A program made the translations under genes and the position numbers. The notes below the pieces were generated by a model. The model was not told the DNA's origin. It did no database searches and was given only the letters and a program-made list of their open reading frames with translations. A stretch of DNA of 64,000 nucleotides. It comes from Caballeronia sp. SEWSISQ10-4 2. GTDB lineage: Bacteria > Pseudomonadota > Gammaproteobacteria > Burkholderiales > Burkholderiaceae. The stretch's first letter is position 1. Every line of letters begins with the position of its first letter. Where the stretch lies: contig NZ_JALPRJ010000029.1 in the NCBI RefSeq assembly GCF_030464885.1, positions 1 to 64,000 of the forward strand, read 5' to 3'. Positions 53,728 to 62,605 of this stretch are shown here, in pieces.

Positions 53728-55107
53728 TCAGGGCACGTTCTCAATGCGGCCGCTGCCCGATACGACCGAATGCACCTGCGTCGGATGACCGTGCAGCTTC
53801 ACGACACTGCTTCCAGCGAGGACGATGTTGGCGGTGTCTTGCGCCGCGACCTGCACTTCGCCGCTGCCGTGGACCACGATCTCCGCAGATCTGGCTGAGA
53901 GGCCTTGCAGTTCCGCCTTGCCGGAGCCAGCGACATTGAGCGCGACAACCTGCACCGCCCCACTCGCGACGACATGGCCGCTCCCCATGATGCGCAGTTG
54001 CAGCTTCTGCTGGTCGATACCCGAAAGAACGAGGTCGCCGTCGCCTCTGATTCCCCAGGCTGCGATCGACGGGGCCGTCAGCCGAACCGAGACATGCGTG
54101 ACTGGGGCGCAGTCGATCTCGCTATCGAAGCCGAGCCGGCCATCGGCAATGCGCACATGGCTCACAAGAGAGGGATCGCCAGTCACGGTCGCTTCGGCCT
54201 TGGGGCCGGGCTGGTAGCTGACGGAGGCAGGCAGATCGATATCGATGCTGTTGTTCGCCTCGAATGGGAACGTAACGGAGGCAGGGGAGGTCACGGTTGG
54301 GTTCGCGGCATCGACACCGCTTGCGATCCGCGCGCTTGCAGGCGCACGGTCGAACCAGGTCGGCCCACAACGCCATCCCCCATCCCGCCACCAGGATCCA
54401 CCGCCAACTCGATGCGATCCGGCGAGCGAATTGCCGAGCGCAAGGAGAGAGGCGACGGTCAACCCTGCGACTACAAACAATGCCAGTCTTTTGGTCAGGT
54501 TCCACTTCTGCGTCGGAATGTCCTCGCCCAGGTCCCGCGTCCCGTCCTGATCGGGCTCGAGCACGTGATAATGCAGCCGCACATAGCGTCCGAGCATCCG
54601 CACGCCCGCGCCGAGCCCCAGCAGCAGCAGCGTGCCACCGGCGACAAGGCAGGCGATCAGCCCGATGCCGACCACGAGGCGGATCACCGCGCCAAGGATC
54701 GAGCCACCGTGCCCAAAGAAGACGACGGTGAAGATCATGTGGGCTCCGACAGCACCGAGAGCCGCGAGGCCGACGCCGATGCCGAGCGCGACGGCTGCCA
54801 CGATGAGCAGCAGCGGCATCAGGAAGAAGATGTCGACCGCCGCGAGGCCCGCCAGCGCAAGCATGGCCGTGACGAGATTGGCAAAGCTGCGATGGGCCTC
54901 AAATCGCCGCAGGCCGGTTTCGGCACGTAGCTCCCGGGCGAGCCGCGCCGGATCTCCGAGGGCGTCGGCGACCTCCGCCTCGCTGCGACCCGACGCGCGC
55001 GCTTCGGCAAAATGCGCTGCGTAGTCCGCGATGATCTCCTCGACCTCCCGCTTTGACAGGCCGGCGAGCCCGGCTCGCAGAGTGCGCAAGAATGCTTCAC
55101 TGTTCAC
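53728..55107 (-). CDS. Membrane protein with HAAS (DUF1700) and GIN (DUF2807) domains
   Basis: A 459-residue protein with a GTG start overlapping the PadR stop. Residues 1-60 form the HAAS helical domain (MNSEAFLRTLRAGLAGLSKREVEEIIADYAAHFAE). Several membrane helices follow (about 72-170), then another near residue 215. The C-terminal part is a beta-helical putative adhesin head, GIN, with RISGxG-type repeats (GIRGDGDLVLSG, IMGSGHVVASG, NVAGSGKAELQG, VHGSGEVQVAA, VSGSGRIENVP). PadR-HAAS-GIN modules are thought to sense or reshape the envelope. The specific role is unknown. Confidence 0.85.
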   Translation of the reverse strand: MNSEAFLRTLRAGLAGLSKREVEEIIADYAAHFAEARASGRSEAEVADALGDPARLARELRAETGLRRFEAHRSFANLVTAMLALAGLAAVDIFFLMPLLLIVAAVALGIGVGLAALGAVGAHMIFTVVFFGHGGSILGAVIRLVVGIGLIACLVAGGTLLLLGLGAGVRMLGRYVRLHYHVLEPDQDGTRDLGEDIPTQKWNLTKRLALFVVAGLTVASLLALGNSLAGSHRVGGGSWWRDGGWRCGPTWFDRAPASARIASGVDAANPTVTSPASVTFPFEANNSIDIDLPASVSYQPGPKAEATVTGDPSLVSHVRIADGRLGFDSEIDCAPVTHVSVRLTAPSIAAWGIRGDGDLVLSGIDQQKLQLRIMGSGHVVASGAVQVVALNVAGSGKAELQGLSARSAEIVVHGSGEVQVAAQDTANIVLAGSSVVKLHGHPTQVHSVVSGSGRIENVP

Positions 55108-55430
55108 GTCTGGTCTCCGAGAAGTTGATCGACCGCGGCCACGAAGGCCCGCCAGTCACGCCGATGCGCCTCAAGCGCGTCATGGCCCATCGGCGTGAGC
55201 CGATAATATTTGCGCGAAGGCCCGCTGCTCGATTCGACCAGGCGGGTGGCGACCAGCCCGTCGTTTTGCATGCGACGCATCAGCGGATAGATCGTGCCTT
55301 CGCCCATGCCGACTGCACTGGCGAGTGTGCTGGCGATCTCGTAGCCATAGCTCTCCCCGCGTGCCAATAGGGCGAGCACACACAGATCGAGCGCACCTTT
55401 TTTCAGTTGAACCTGGATCGATTCGGTCAT
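55104..55430 (-). CDS. PadR-family regulator
   Basis: A 108-residue PadR protein with the winged-helix core QLKKGALDLCVLALLARGESYGYEIAS, GMGEGTIYPLMRRMQNDGLVATRLVESSSGPSRKYYRLTPMGHDALE. It is the short (subfamily 2) type. Its stop overlaps the HAAS/GIN gene start, so the two are co-translated. It probably represses its own operon, which may extend through the serine hydrolase. Confidence 0.9.
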   Translation of the reverse strand: MTESIQVQLKKGALDLCVLALLARGESYGYEIASTLASAVGMGEGTIYPLMRRMQNDGLVATRLVESSSGPSRKYYRLTPMGHDALEAHRRDWRAFVAAVDQLLGDQT

Positions 55431-55585
55431 GTACGAACTCGGTGGATAGCTAAAACATATAACACGCTACCTGTTTATGCAAGATAGTTGATTGATATTT
55501 AGCGCGGCGCCCGATCAAGCTATCGCCAATCCAAGGCTGGGGAAACGGTTGATTTCCTGTTACGAGCCCACCTTCATCAGAGCCG

Positions 55586-56584
55586 CTATTTGCAACCGCA
55601 GGAATTTCTGATCGCGAAGGTCGGGTTCAGCCGGATGGTCTCGGTTTTTTCGGTTGCGACATCGATTCTTCGCTTGAGCAGTGTCGCCGCCATCCGGCCA
55701 ATCTCGTGGCAGGGCTGAACCATGGCGGTGAGGCGAGGCTCGAACGCATCGGCCCAATCGAAATCGTCGAAACCCGCTACCGCGAGATCGGCGGGCACCC
55801 GCATGCCGCAATCCTGCGCTGCAAGCATGATGCCGATCGTCGTCAGGTTGTTACCTCCGATCAGCGCGGTGACAGGTTCGGTCGCGGTAAGAAGGCGCGT
55901 GGCGGCGTCTCTGGCCGTCGCCAGGTCGGTGTGACCGATGGAAATGCGCGCCTCGTCGACGGGAAGCCCATGCTCGCGTAGTCCGTCGCGAAAGCCATCC
56001 GCTCGCTCCAGCGCAGTCGTGAAATTGGACTGGCCTGCCAGGAAGCCGATCCGCTTGTGTCCATGGCCAACCATGTGGGCCACCATCGCCGCAAGCGACT
56101 GCCGGTTCTCCACACCGACACCGTCGAGGGCGACATCGGGAAGACGATCAACCATCACCGAAGGAATGCGCTGCTCGCGCAGGTAGGTCAGCGCGCTGTT
56201 GTTGAGACCGCAAGAGGGCGCGATGATGATCCCGTCAACGCGTCTTTGGTGAAGGGCAGCAACCATTTCGAATTCACACTCCGGATCGTCCCGGGTATTC
56301 GCAAGAAGCACCATCATTCCCAGCTTCGAACACTCTTCCTCGATGGCGTTGATCACATCGGAAAAGTACCGGTTTCTCGTCGACGATATGGCAAGCCCAA
56401 TCGTGTTTGTGGTCGAACGTGCCAAGGCTCGCGCCACGGTGTTGGGCGCGTAACCGAGTGCGCGTACCGCCTCGCGAACCGCGCTGGTTGTTTCAGCGCT
56501 GACGAACCGCGTGCCATTGAGAACGTGGGAAACGGTTGACGTCGCGACCCCTGCAAGCCGTGCGACATCAGCAATGGTTGCCAT
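55586..56584 (-). CDS. LacI-family regulator of the sugar ABC operon
   Basis: A 332-residue LacI/GalR protein. Its N-terminus is ATIADVARLAGVATSTVSHVLNGTRFVSAETTSAVREAVRALGYAPNTVARALA. The ligand domain contains SSTRNRYFSDVINAIEEEC, DGIIIAPSCGLNN, GHGHKRIGFLAGQSNF and AVAGFDDFDWADAFEPRLT. It is divergent from six ABC transporter genes. A 32-bp perfect palindrome formed by two GCAAGCGCTTGC units, close to consensus LacI/GalR operators, lies in between. Confidence 0.92.
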   Translation of the reverse strand: MATIADVARLAGVATSTVSHVLNGTRFVSAETTSAVREAVRALGYAPNTVARALARSTTNTIGLAISSTRNRYFSDVINAIEEECSKLGMMVLLANTRDDPECEFEMVAALHQRRVDGIIIAPSCGLNNSALTYLREQRIPSVMVDRLPDVALDGVGVENRQSLAAMVAHMVGHGHKRIGFLAGQSNFTTALERADGFRDGLREHGLPVDEARISIGHTDLATARDAATRLLTATEPVTALIGGNNLTTIGIMLAAQDCGMRVPADLAVAGFDDFDWADAFEPRLTAMVQPCHEIGRMAATLLKRRIDVATEKTETIRLNPTFAIRNSCGCK

Positions 56585-56726
56585 CTCGTCCTCTCTCGAT
56601 CTGTGGATACGGAATCGCCGCGATATGACGATTCGACGATTCGCGGCCCGATATTAAGCGTTCTCTGAATGACGCGCCACGAGCTTACCTTTGTAGCGAT
56701 ATTCCAGAATATGAGGGTAAACAACG

Positions 56727-56758
56727 AAAGGCAAGCGCTTGCGCAAGCGCTTGCCTTT
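56727..56758. promoter_or_regulatory. 32-bp perfect palindrome: two abutting LacI-type operators
   Basis: The sequence is its own exact inverse complement over 32 bp. It consists of GCAAGCGCTTGC at 56731-56742 and again at 56743-56754, flanked by AAAG and CTTT. Each 12-mer is itself a palindrome with the central CG preferred by LacI/GalR proteins. It lies 142 bp from the LacI start and 100 bp from the ATPase start. Two adjacent operators with centres 12 bp apart would overlap in footprint. Confidence 0.85.
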
Positions 56759-56858
56759 GAATAAGCTTTGATCCGAACTAGAACAAGAGAAGAGAAAAAT
56801 AGATCAAGACAGGAGAAGAGATGGTCGTGTTCATTCGGCAAACCGGGTTTGGCGCGTT

Positions 56859-58379
56859 ATGACCACGCGCCTCCTCGAATTGCGAGGAATCCAGAAACGT
56901 TTCGGCGGCGTGCATGCGCTGAAGGGCGTGGATTTTGATCTCGAGGCCGGCGAGGTGCACGTGCTGCTCGGAGAAAACGGCGCGGGGAAATCGACCTTGA
57001 TGGGTGTGCTTTCGGGGGCGGTCGTGCCCGACGAAGGCGTCATCATGCTTGACGGCAACCCCATGCGTTTTGTTGCCCCCCGCGACGCCCATACCGCGGG
57101 GATCGCAATGATCCCGCAGGAACTCGACCTCGTTCCGGGTCTCGATATCGCGGCCAATCTGTTCCTCGGCAACGAGATCACCAACAAGGGTGTGCTGGCC
57201 GGCGCCGCCATGCGGAACCAAGCCCAGAATCTGCTGGCGCGTGCAGGCGTATCGCTTGATGCAAGTCTTCCAGTCGCCAGTCTGCGCATGGGCGAGCGTC
57301 AGCTCGTGGCCATTGCCAAAGCCTTGTCGGCCAAGGCACGCATCCTGATCATGGACGAGCCGACCGCGGCCTTGTCGGCCGTCGAGGCGGACCACCTCTT
57401 TACTGTGGTGAAAGAGCTTTCCGGGCGTGGCGTTGGAATTGTCTATATCTCTCACCGGCTCGAGGAAGTGACGCGCATCGCGGATCGCGTGACGGTGATG
57501 CGTGATGGCGCCGTGGTCGGAACCACGTCGCCTGACGCACCGCAAGCAACGCTCGTCCAGCTTCTTGTCGGGCGCCCGTTTTCCGATTTATTCCCGGCAC
57601 GAGCCGAGAAGGTCGGAGCGCCTATCCTGCGGCTCGATCATGCCGCATTCGATCCGGACATCCCGCGCGCCGGCTGGCAGGCTCCCCGCGACGTCTCACT
57701 GACGGTGCATGAAGGCGAGATCGTGGGGCTTGCAGGGTTGATGGGAGTCGGCCGCACGGAATTGCTTTCGGCGCTGCATGGCTTCGGCGCGAACGGACGT
57801 TGGCGCGGCGTCGTCGAAATGCACGGCAGGCCGGCGGCACTCGGCACTATTCGCGCGGCGCGGCGTGAAGGAATCGCCTATGTAACGGACGACCGGCGCG
57901 GCACGGGGCTGATCCTCAATCACACGGTTGCACAGAACGCGGTCATGTCGACGCTCAAGCGTGTCACGCCCTTTGGTCTCGTTTCACGAGCACTTGAGAG
58001 ACGCCAGGTGAAGCGCGCCCTCGAAGACTACGACGTGCGCCCGCGGCGTCCCGAAGCCAAGGTCGTCAACCTCTCGGGCGGCAACCAGCAGAAGGTCGTC
58101 TTCGCCAAGGAACTCATGAGCGATCCGGGCTTGCTGCTGCTCGACGAGCCGACGCGCGGAGTCGATGTCGGCGCCAAGGCAGAAATCTACCGGCGCTTGC
58201 GCGGCCTCGCAGACAAGGGCCTTGGCGTGTTGGTGGCGTCCTCCGAACTGCCGGAACTTATCGGATTGTGCGACCGGATTATTGTCATGCGCGCTGGCCG
58301 CACGATCCACGAATTTGGCCCGGGACCCGACGAAGACGCGGTCCGGCGGATCAGCGAAGGTGAGGACCTGGCAGCATGA
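56859..58379 (+). CDS. Sugar ABC transporter ATPase, tandem (RbsA/MglA-type), first copy
   Basis: A 506-residue double ATPase. The first cassette has [17 protein letters not shown]-loop MIPQELDLVPGLDIA and LIMDEPTAALSAVE. The second has [30 protein letters not shown] and LLLDEPTRGVDVGAKAEIYRRL. It is the first gene after the LacI operator region. Its stop overlaps the permease start (ATGA). It forms a complete importer with the following permease and binding protein. Confidence 0.92.
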   Translation: MTTRLLELRGIQKRFGGVHALKGVDFDLEAGEVHVLLGENGAGKSTLMGVLSGAVVPDEGVIMLDGNPMRFVAPRDAHTAGIAMIPQELDLVPGLDIAANLFLGNEITNKGVLAGAAMRNQAQNLLARAGVSLDASLPVASLRMGERQLVAIAKALSAKARILIMDEPTAALSAVEADHLFTVVKELSGRGVGIVYISHRLEEVTRIADRVTVMRDGAVVGTTSPDAPQATLVQLLVGRPFSDLFPARAEKVGAPILRLDHAAFDPDIPRAGWQAPRDVSLTVHEGEIVGLAGLMGVGRTELLSALHGFGANGRWRGVVEMHGRPAALGTIRAARREGIAYVTDDRRGTGLILNHTVAQNAVMSTLKRVTPFGLVSRALERRQVKRALEDYDVRPRRPEAKVVNLSGGNQQKVVFAKELMSDPGLLLLDEPTRGVDVGAKAEIYRRLRGLADKGLGVLVASSELPELIGLCDRIIVMRAGRTIHEFGPGPDEDAVRRISEGEDLAA

Positions 58380-59413
58380 GCACAACCCCAACATCCACAG
58401 CCACGGCCGCGGTTCGTCCACGCCGCGGCTTGCTGACATATCTGGTGCGCTTTCAGAGCCTGCTGGGGCTCGTTCTGGTGGTGAGCGCGGGTATCATGTT
58501 TTCCCCGCGCCGGCATGGACATATCCTGTTCCTCGCGCCGGACAACATCGCCAATATCATCCGGTCGATTTCCGAAACCGGCATTCTTTCGCTCGGGATG
58601 ACCTTTGTGATCATTGCGGCCGGCATCGATCTTTCGGTCGGGGCCGTGCTCGGCCTCTGCTCCGTGCTGACTGCAACACTGCTGGTCAATGAGGGTTGGG
58701 GTCTCTGGAGCACCTTGTCGCTGGTGGTCGCGACGGGCGTGATATTCGGCGCCATCCAGGGTGTGATCTCTACCAAGTTCCGGATTCAGGCCTTCATCGT
58801 CACACTCGCAGGACTTCAGGTGGCGCGCGGCCTGTCATTGATCGCCTCCAACAATGCCTTCATCAACATCAACTACGGCACAGGGCCTGGAAATGCACCG
58901 CCGGCTTTCGGGGTTCTCGGCGAACGGATCGGCGGCGTCTTCCCGGTCGCGACCCTGGTGTTCCTCGTTCTCGCGGTGGTGGCAGCCTTTCTGCTCAATA
59001 ACACGCGTTATGGACGCTACGTTGTCGCCGTCGGCGGAAACGAGAAGGCGGCGCGCCTATCAGGCATTCCGGTTAGCACGATCAAAATTTCGGTCTACGC
59101 ACTAACGGGCTTCGTAGCCGCGATCGCCGGTATCGTTCACGCCGGGCAGTTCTCGTTCGGCAGCCCCAATGACGGCGCGGGATATGAACTCACCGCCATA
59201 GCGGCTGTCGTGATCGGCGGCACCGACCTGTTCGGAGGAGCCGGCTCCATGATCGGCACGATCGCAGGCGCTGTGATGCTGGGGGCGCTCGCCAATATCC
59301 TGCAGCTCAACGACGTCAGCGCCGCCATGCAACTGCTTGCGACGGGCGCGATCATCGTGATCGCCGCAGCGCTGCAAACCTATGTAGTCGGGCGTGGCGT
59401 CTCTGCGCGGTGA
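58376..59413 (+). CDS. Sugar ABC transporter permease (RbsC-type), first copy
   Basis: A 345-residue BPD_transp_2 permease: ETGILSLGMTFVIIAAGIDLSVGAVLGLCSVLTA, FIVTLAGLQVARGLSLI, VGGNEKAARLSGIPVSTIKISVYALTGFVA and AIAAVVIGGTDLFGGAGSMIGTI. Its start overlaps the ATPase stop. It partners the ATPase upstream and the binding protein 84 bp downstream. Confidence 0.92.
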   Translation: MSTTPTSTATAAVRPRRGLLTYLVRFQSLLGLVLVVSAGIMFSPRRHGHILFLAPDNIANIIRSISETGILSLGMTFVIIAAGIDLSVGAVLGLCSVLTATLLVNEGWGLWSTLSLVVATGVIFGAIQGVISTKFRIQAFIVTLAGLQVARGLSLIASNNAFININYGTGPGNAPPAFGVLGERIGGVFPVATLVFLVLAVVAAFLLNNTRYGRYVVAVGGNEKAARLSGIPVSTIKISVYALTGFVAAIAGIVHAGQFSFGSPNDGAGYELTAIAAVVIGGTDLFGGAGSMIGTIAGAVMLGALANILQLNDVSAAMQLLATGAIIVIAAALQTYVVGRGVSAR

Positions 59414-59497
59414 ATCGTTGGGTGTGGCTCCCGGCGGCGGTGGGAATTGGAGTCGGAGTTGGTCAGGCGCATGTCAAATCTACTAGGGGACGAACAC

Positions 59498-60472
59498 ATG
59501 AAAGTAGTTCTACAAACCACTTTGCTAGTTGCCAGCGCCGCTCTCGCGTCTGGTGCGTGGGCTGCCGGCAAGCCGCTTGCCAAGGAATGCGGGCCCAACA
59601 ACGATTACGTCATCGGCTTCAGCCAGGCGAACTTCAAGGAGCCGTACCGCGAGCACGTCAACCACGAGCTCGAACGCCTCGTGAAGAATTATCCGAAATT
59701 CAAGCTGGTCATCGCCGACGGACAGGCGACCGTGAACACGCAGGTGTCGCAGGTCGAGAATTTCATGACGCAACGCGTCGACCTGCTGATGATTTCACCC
59801 TTCGAGGCCGCGCCGCTCACACCCTCCGTATCGGCTGCTTACAAGGCGGGCGTTCCGGTGATCGAACTTGATCGCAAGACGAGTGGAGACAATTACACGG
59901 CCTTCGTGGGTGGCGATAACCGGGCGATCGCCAGGGAAGCGGGCGAGTGGGCCGCCAAGACGCTGCTGCCCAACGGAGGCGAGGCGGCCATTCTCGAGGG
60001 TTTGCCGAGTTCGTCGCCTGCCATCGAACGTCTTGAAGGATTCAAGGAAGGTATCGCCAGCAATCCCAAAATCAAGCTCGTGGCTGTGCAGCCAGTCGAC
60101 TGGATGGAAGACCAGGCGGTGACCGTATTTTCCACCATGCTGCAAGCCCACCCGGACATCAAGCTTGTCTATACCAGCAATGATCTTGCTGCGGCAGGCG
60201 CGTACATCGCGGCCAAGCAGGCCGGGAAAGCTGACCAGGTGAAGATCATCGGCACGGATGGCCTGCCGGGACCGTCCGGCGGCATACGAGCGGTCGCGGA
60301 CGGCCAATGGGCCGCAACGTTTACTTACCCGACCGGCGCCGCCCAGGCACTTGAACTCGCCAAGAAAATCCTGATCGACTGCGCAACCGAAGTTCCCCGC
60401 AATATCCTGGTGCCCACGCAACGCATCGACCAGGCCAATGCGAAGTCGCTGTACGGCAAGGAGAAGTTCTAG
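59498..60472 (+). CDS. Sugar ABC transporter substrate-binding protein (type I), first copy
   Basis: A 324-residue periplasmic protein, starting at 59498 after AGGGGA. The signal is MKVVLQTTLLVASAALASG ending AWAA. The mature protein begins KPLAKECGPNNDYVIGFSQANFKEPYREHVNHELE. It contains DLLMISPFEAAPLTPSVSAAYKAGVPVIELDRKTSG, and SNDLAAAGAYIAAKQAGKADQVKIIGTDGLPGPSGGIRAV near the end. Family 2 periplasmic ligand-binding fold for monosaccharides; the sugar is unknown. A bulged hairpin follows the gene. Confidence 0.9.
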   Translation: MKVVLQTTLLVASAALASGAWAAGKPLAKECGPNNDYVIGFSQANFKEPYREHVNHELERLVKNYPKFKLVIADGQATVNTQVSQVENFMTQRVDLLMISPFEAAPLTPSVSAAYKAGVPVIELDRKTSGDNYTAFVGGDNRAIAREAGEWAAKTLLPNGGEAAILEGLPSSSPAIERLEGFKEGIASNPKIKLVAVQPVDWMEDQAVTVFSTMLQAHPDIKLVYTSNDLAAAGAYIAAKQAGKADQVKIIGTDGLPGPSGGIRAVADGQWAATFTYPTGAAQALELAKKILIDCATEVPRNILVPTQRIDQANAKSLYGKEKF

Positions 60473-60502
60473 GACTTCCATACCCGCATGGAGCGTGAAG
60501 CA

Positions 60503-60528
60503 AGGAGAGTCCTGCGACTGGACCTCCT
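60503..60528 (+). repeat. Intercistronic hairpin after first binding-protein gene
   Basis: AGGAG and GTCC (60503-60507 and 60509-60512, one bulged A) pair with GGAC and CTCCT at 60520-60528 around a 7-nt loop. It lies 31 bp after the binding-protein stop and before the second permease. There is no T-run. It is probably an mRNA stability element. Confidence 0.6.
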
Positions 60529-60567
60529 GGCGACATTGGCACACGAGGCATACGAGGCGCATACGAG

Positions 60568-61569
60568 ATGCACAAGCCCACTGAGGCAACAACAAGCGTG
60601 AAGCGCCGGGCTGGGCTCGGCGCACGTCTCCTGCGATCACGGGAGACAGGCATCATCGGCGCGCTCCTGATCATGATCCTAGCACTGTCGATCTTCGCGC
60701 CCAACTTCGCGAGCATCGATAACCTCCTCAACGACACGCGCAACCTCGCGTTCGTCGGGATTGTCGTCCTGGGCCAGGCTGCGGTCATGATCACCGGGGG
60801 GATCGACCTGTCGGTCGGCAGTGTCTGGGGCCTGGCTGCCGTCGCCTCGGCCGCCATGATGCACGCAGGCCTGGGCGTCGTTCCGGCGTGCGTGCTCACG
60901 CTCCTGATCGCGGCGTCCGTGGGCCTGTTCAACGGCTTTTGCGTGACCAAGCTGCGCATGCTGCCCTTCGTGCCGACGCTCGCGACCATGAGCATCGCGC
61001 GTGCGCTCGCTCTGATCATCACCCGCGGCAAGGCCATTGACGGTTTCCGGCCGGACGGCGATGCGTTCTTCGCGCTTGGCGGCGGCGATGTCCTGGGCCT
61101 GCCTACTCCGTTCGTGATCTTCGTGGTCCTGTCGATTATTGCCGGCGTTGTGCTCAAACGCAGCGTCTATGGCCGCCAGCTGTACGCGGTCGGCGGCAAC
61201 GAGCGGGCCGCCATGCTGACCGGCCTCGATGTCGACCGGCTGAAGATCAGCGTCTATGTGATGTCGTCGGTGCTGGCCGGTCTCGCCGGCATCATTGAGG
61301 TTAGCTACCTGTCCTCCGCGATTTCCAACCAGGGCTTGGGCAAGGAGCTCAGCGTCATCGCGGCAGCGGTCATTGGCGGCACCGCCCTCAGCGGCGGCGA
61401 GGGCACCGTGATCGGCGTCTTCGTCGGCACCGTGATCCTCGAAGTGCTTCGTAACGGACTCATCCTGCTTGGAACCGACGCCTACTGGCAAGGAGTCTTC
61501 GTCGGTTCTGTCATCGTCTTTGCCGTCTTTATCGACCAGCTCAGAAAGGGCGTCTGGCGACGCCGGTGA
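60568..61569 (+). CDS. Sugar ABC transporter permease (RbsC-type), second copy
   Basis: A 333-residue BPD_transp_2 permease: FVGIVVLGQAAVMITGGIDLSVGSVWGLAAVASA, FVPTLATMSIARALALIITRGKAIDGF, VGGNERAAMLTGLDVDRLKISVYVMSSVLA and SVIAAAVIGGTALSGGEGTVIG. It is only moderately similar to the first permease, so a different importer and not a recent duplication. Its binding protein follows after 34 bp. Confidence 0.92.
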   Translation: MHKPTEATTSVKRRAGLGARLLRSRETGIIGALLIMILALSIFAPNFASIDNLLNDTRNLAFVGIVVLGQAAVMITGGIDLSVGSVWGLAAVASAAMMHAGLGVVPACVLTLLIAASVGLFNGFCVTKLRMLPFVPTLATMSIARALALIITRGKAIDGFRPDGDAFFALGGGDVLGLPTPFVIFVVLSIIAGVVLKRSVYGRQLYAVGGNERAAMLTGLDVDRLKISVYVMSSVLAGLAGIIEVSYLSSAISNQGLGKELSVIAAAVIGGTALSGGEGTVIGVFVGTVILEVLRNGLILLGTDAYWQGVFVGSVIVFAVFIDQLRKGVWRRR

Positions 61570-61603
61570 GTGATTTACCCATAACAACCCTTTGGAGGAA
61601 ACA

Positions 61604-62551
61604 ATGACACGCATATTGCTCGGCGCCGTAGCCGCCGCTGTTTTAGGGCTTGGGATCGCAGGACAAACCCAGGCCGCCGATAAAAAGGTCTTCGCCGTGG
61701 TGCCGAAAGCGCTCGGCGTACCGTTCTACGCCGATGCCGAAAAAGGCTGCAAGGAAGAGGCGGCCAAGATCGGTGCGGAATGCCTCTTCACTGGACCTGC
61801 CCAGCTCGACGACGCTGAACAGGCTCGCATTGTGCGCGACCTGATCACGAGGAAGGTCGCGGGGATCGCTATTGCACCGAACAATCCTGATTCGATCAGC
61901 GGTGTGATCAGCGCGGCGATGGCCAAGAACATTCCGGTCGTTACCTTCGACTCAGACGCACCGAAATCGAAACGTGTTGCCTTTATCGGCACCAATAATG
62001 AAGGGGGCGGCATGTCGGCAGGCGAGGCGTTCGCCAAGGCGCTGCCGAATGGCGGGAACTACGCCGTGATCACCGGCGGGTTGTCGGCGGCGAACCTCAA
62101 CGACCGCATCAAGGGCTTCAAGTCGAAGCTCGGCGGTAACTTCAAGGAAGTATCCGGTTCTCCTTTCCCTTGCAATGACGATTCCAGTACGGCTGTGCAG
62201 TTGATCCAGGACATTCTTGCCAAGAATCCGAATATCGACGGCATTTTCTTCGCCGGAGGCTGGCCGATGTTCGCACCGGAAGCTTATACGCGAGCGCTGA
62301 AAAACAAGGTGGCGGATCTCAAGGCAGGTAAGTTCGTAGTTGTGTCGTTCGATACCTTGCCGACACAGATCAAGCTCTTGAAGGAAGGTTATGCGACCAC
62401 GCTTGTCGGTCAGCGGCCGACAAGAATGGGCTCGGACTCGGTCGAGCAACTGGAGAAACTGACCAAGGGCGAAAAGGTGCCGCCGGTCACAGACACAGGC
62501 GTGGACATTGTGGATTCATCGAACGTCGACAAGTTTACGGCTGGGAAGTAA
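61604..62551 (+). CDS. Sugar ABC transporter substrate-binding protein (type I), second copy
   Basis: A 315-residue protein at 61604 behind TTGGAGGAAACA. The signal is MTRILLGAVAAAVLGLGIAG ending TQAA. The Peripla_BP_4 pattern follows: KKVFAVVPKALGVPFYADAEKGCKEEAAKIGAECLF, IAPNNPDSISGVISAAMAKNIPVVTFDSDAP, and GIFFAGGWPMFAPEAYTRAL with aromatic residues for sugar stacking. It is distinct from the first binding protein. A strong stem with T-run follows. Confidence 0.9.
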   Translation: MTRILLGAVAAAVLGLGIAGQTQAADKKVFAVVPKALGVPFYADAEKGCKEEAAKIGAECLFTGPAQLDDAEQARIVRDLITRKVAGIAIAPNNPDSISGVISAAMAKNIPVVTFDSDAPKSKRVAFIGTNNEGGGMSAGEAFAKALPNGGNYAVITGGLSAANLNDRIKGFKSKLGGNFKEVSGSPFPCNDDSSTAVQLIQDILAKNPNIDGIFFAGGWPMFAPEAYTRALKNKVADLKAGKFVVVSFDTLPTQIKLLKEGYATTLVGQRPTRMGSDSVEQLEKLTKGEKVPPVTDTGVDIVDSSNVDKFTAGK

Positions 62552-62559
62552 TGAACTGC

Positions 62560-62598
62560 GCGGGATGGCCTCAGCGCGCTGGCCGTCCCGCCTCTTTT
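62560..62598 (+). terminator. Terminator-like hairpin between second binding protein and last ATPase
   Basis: GCGGGATGGCC at 62560-62570 pairs with GGCCGTCCCGC at 62581-62591 (one G-U), then CTCTTTT follows. This is a good intrinsic-terminator shape. Placed inside the operon it would sharply lower expression of the downstream ATPase relative to the binding protein. Confidence 0.7.
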
Positions 62599-62605
62599 AG
62601 CGCTA

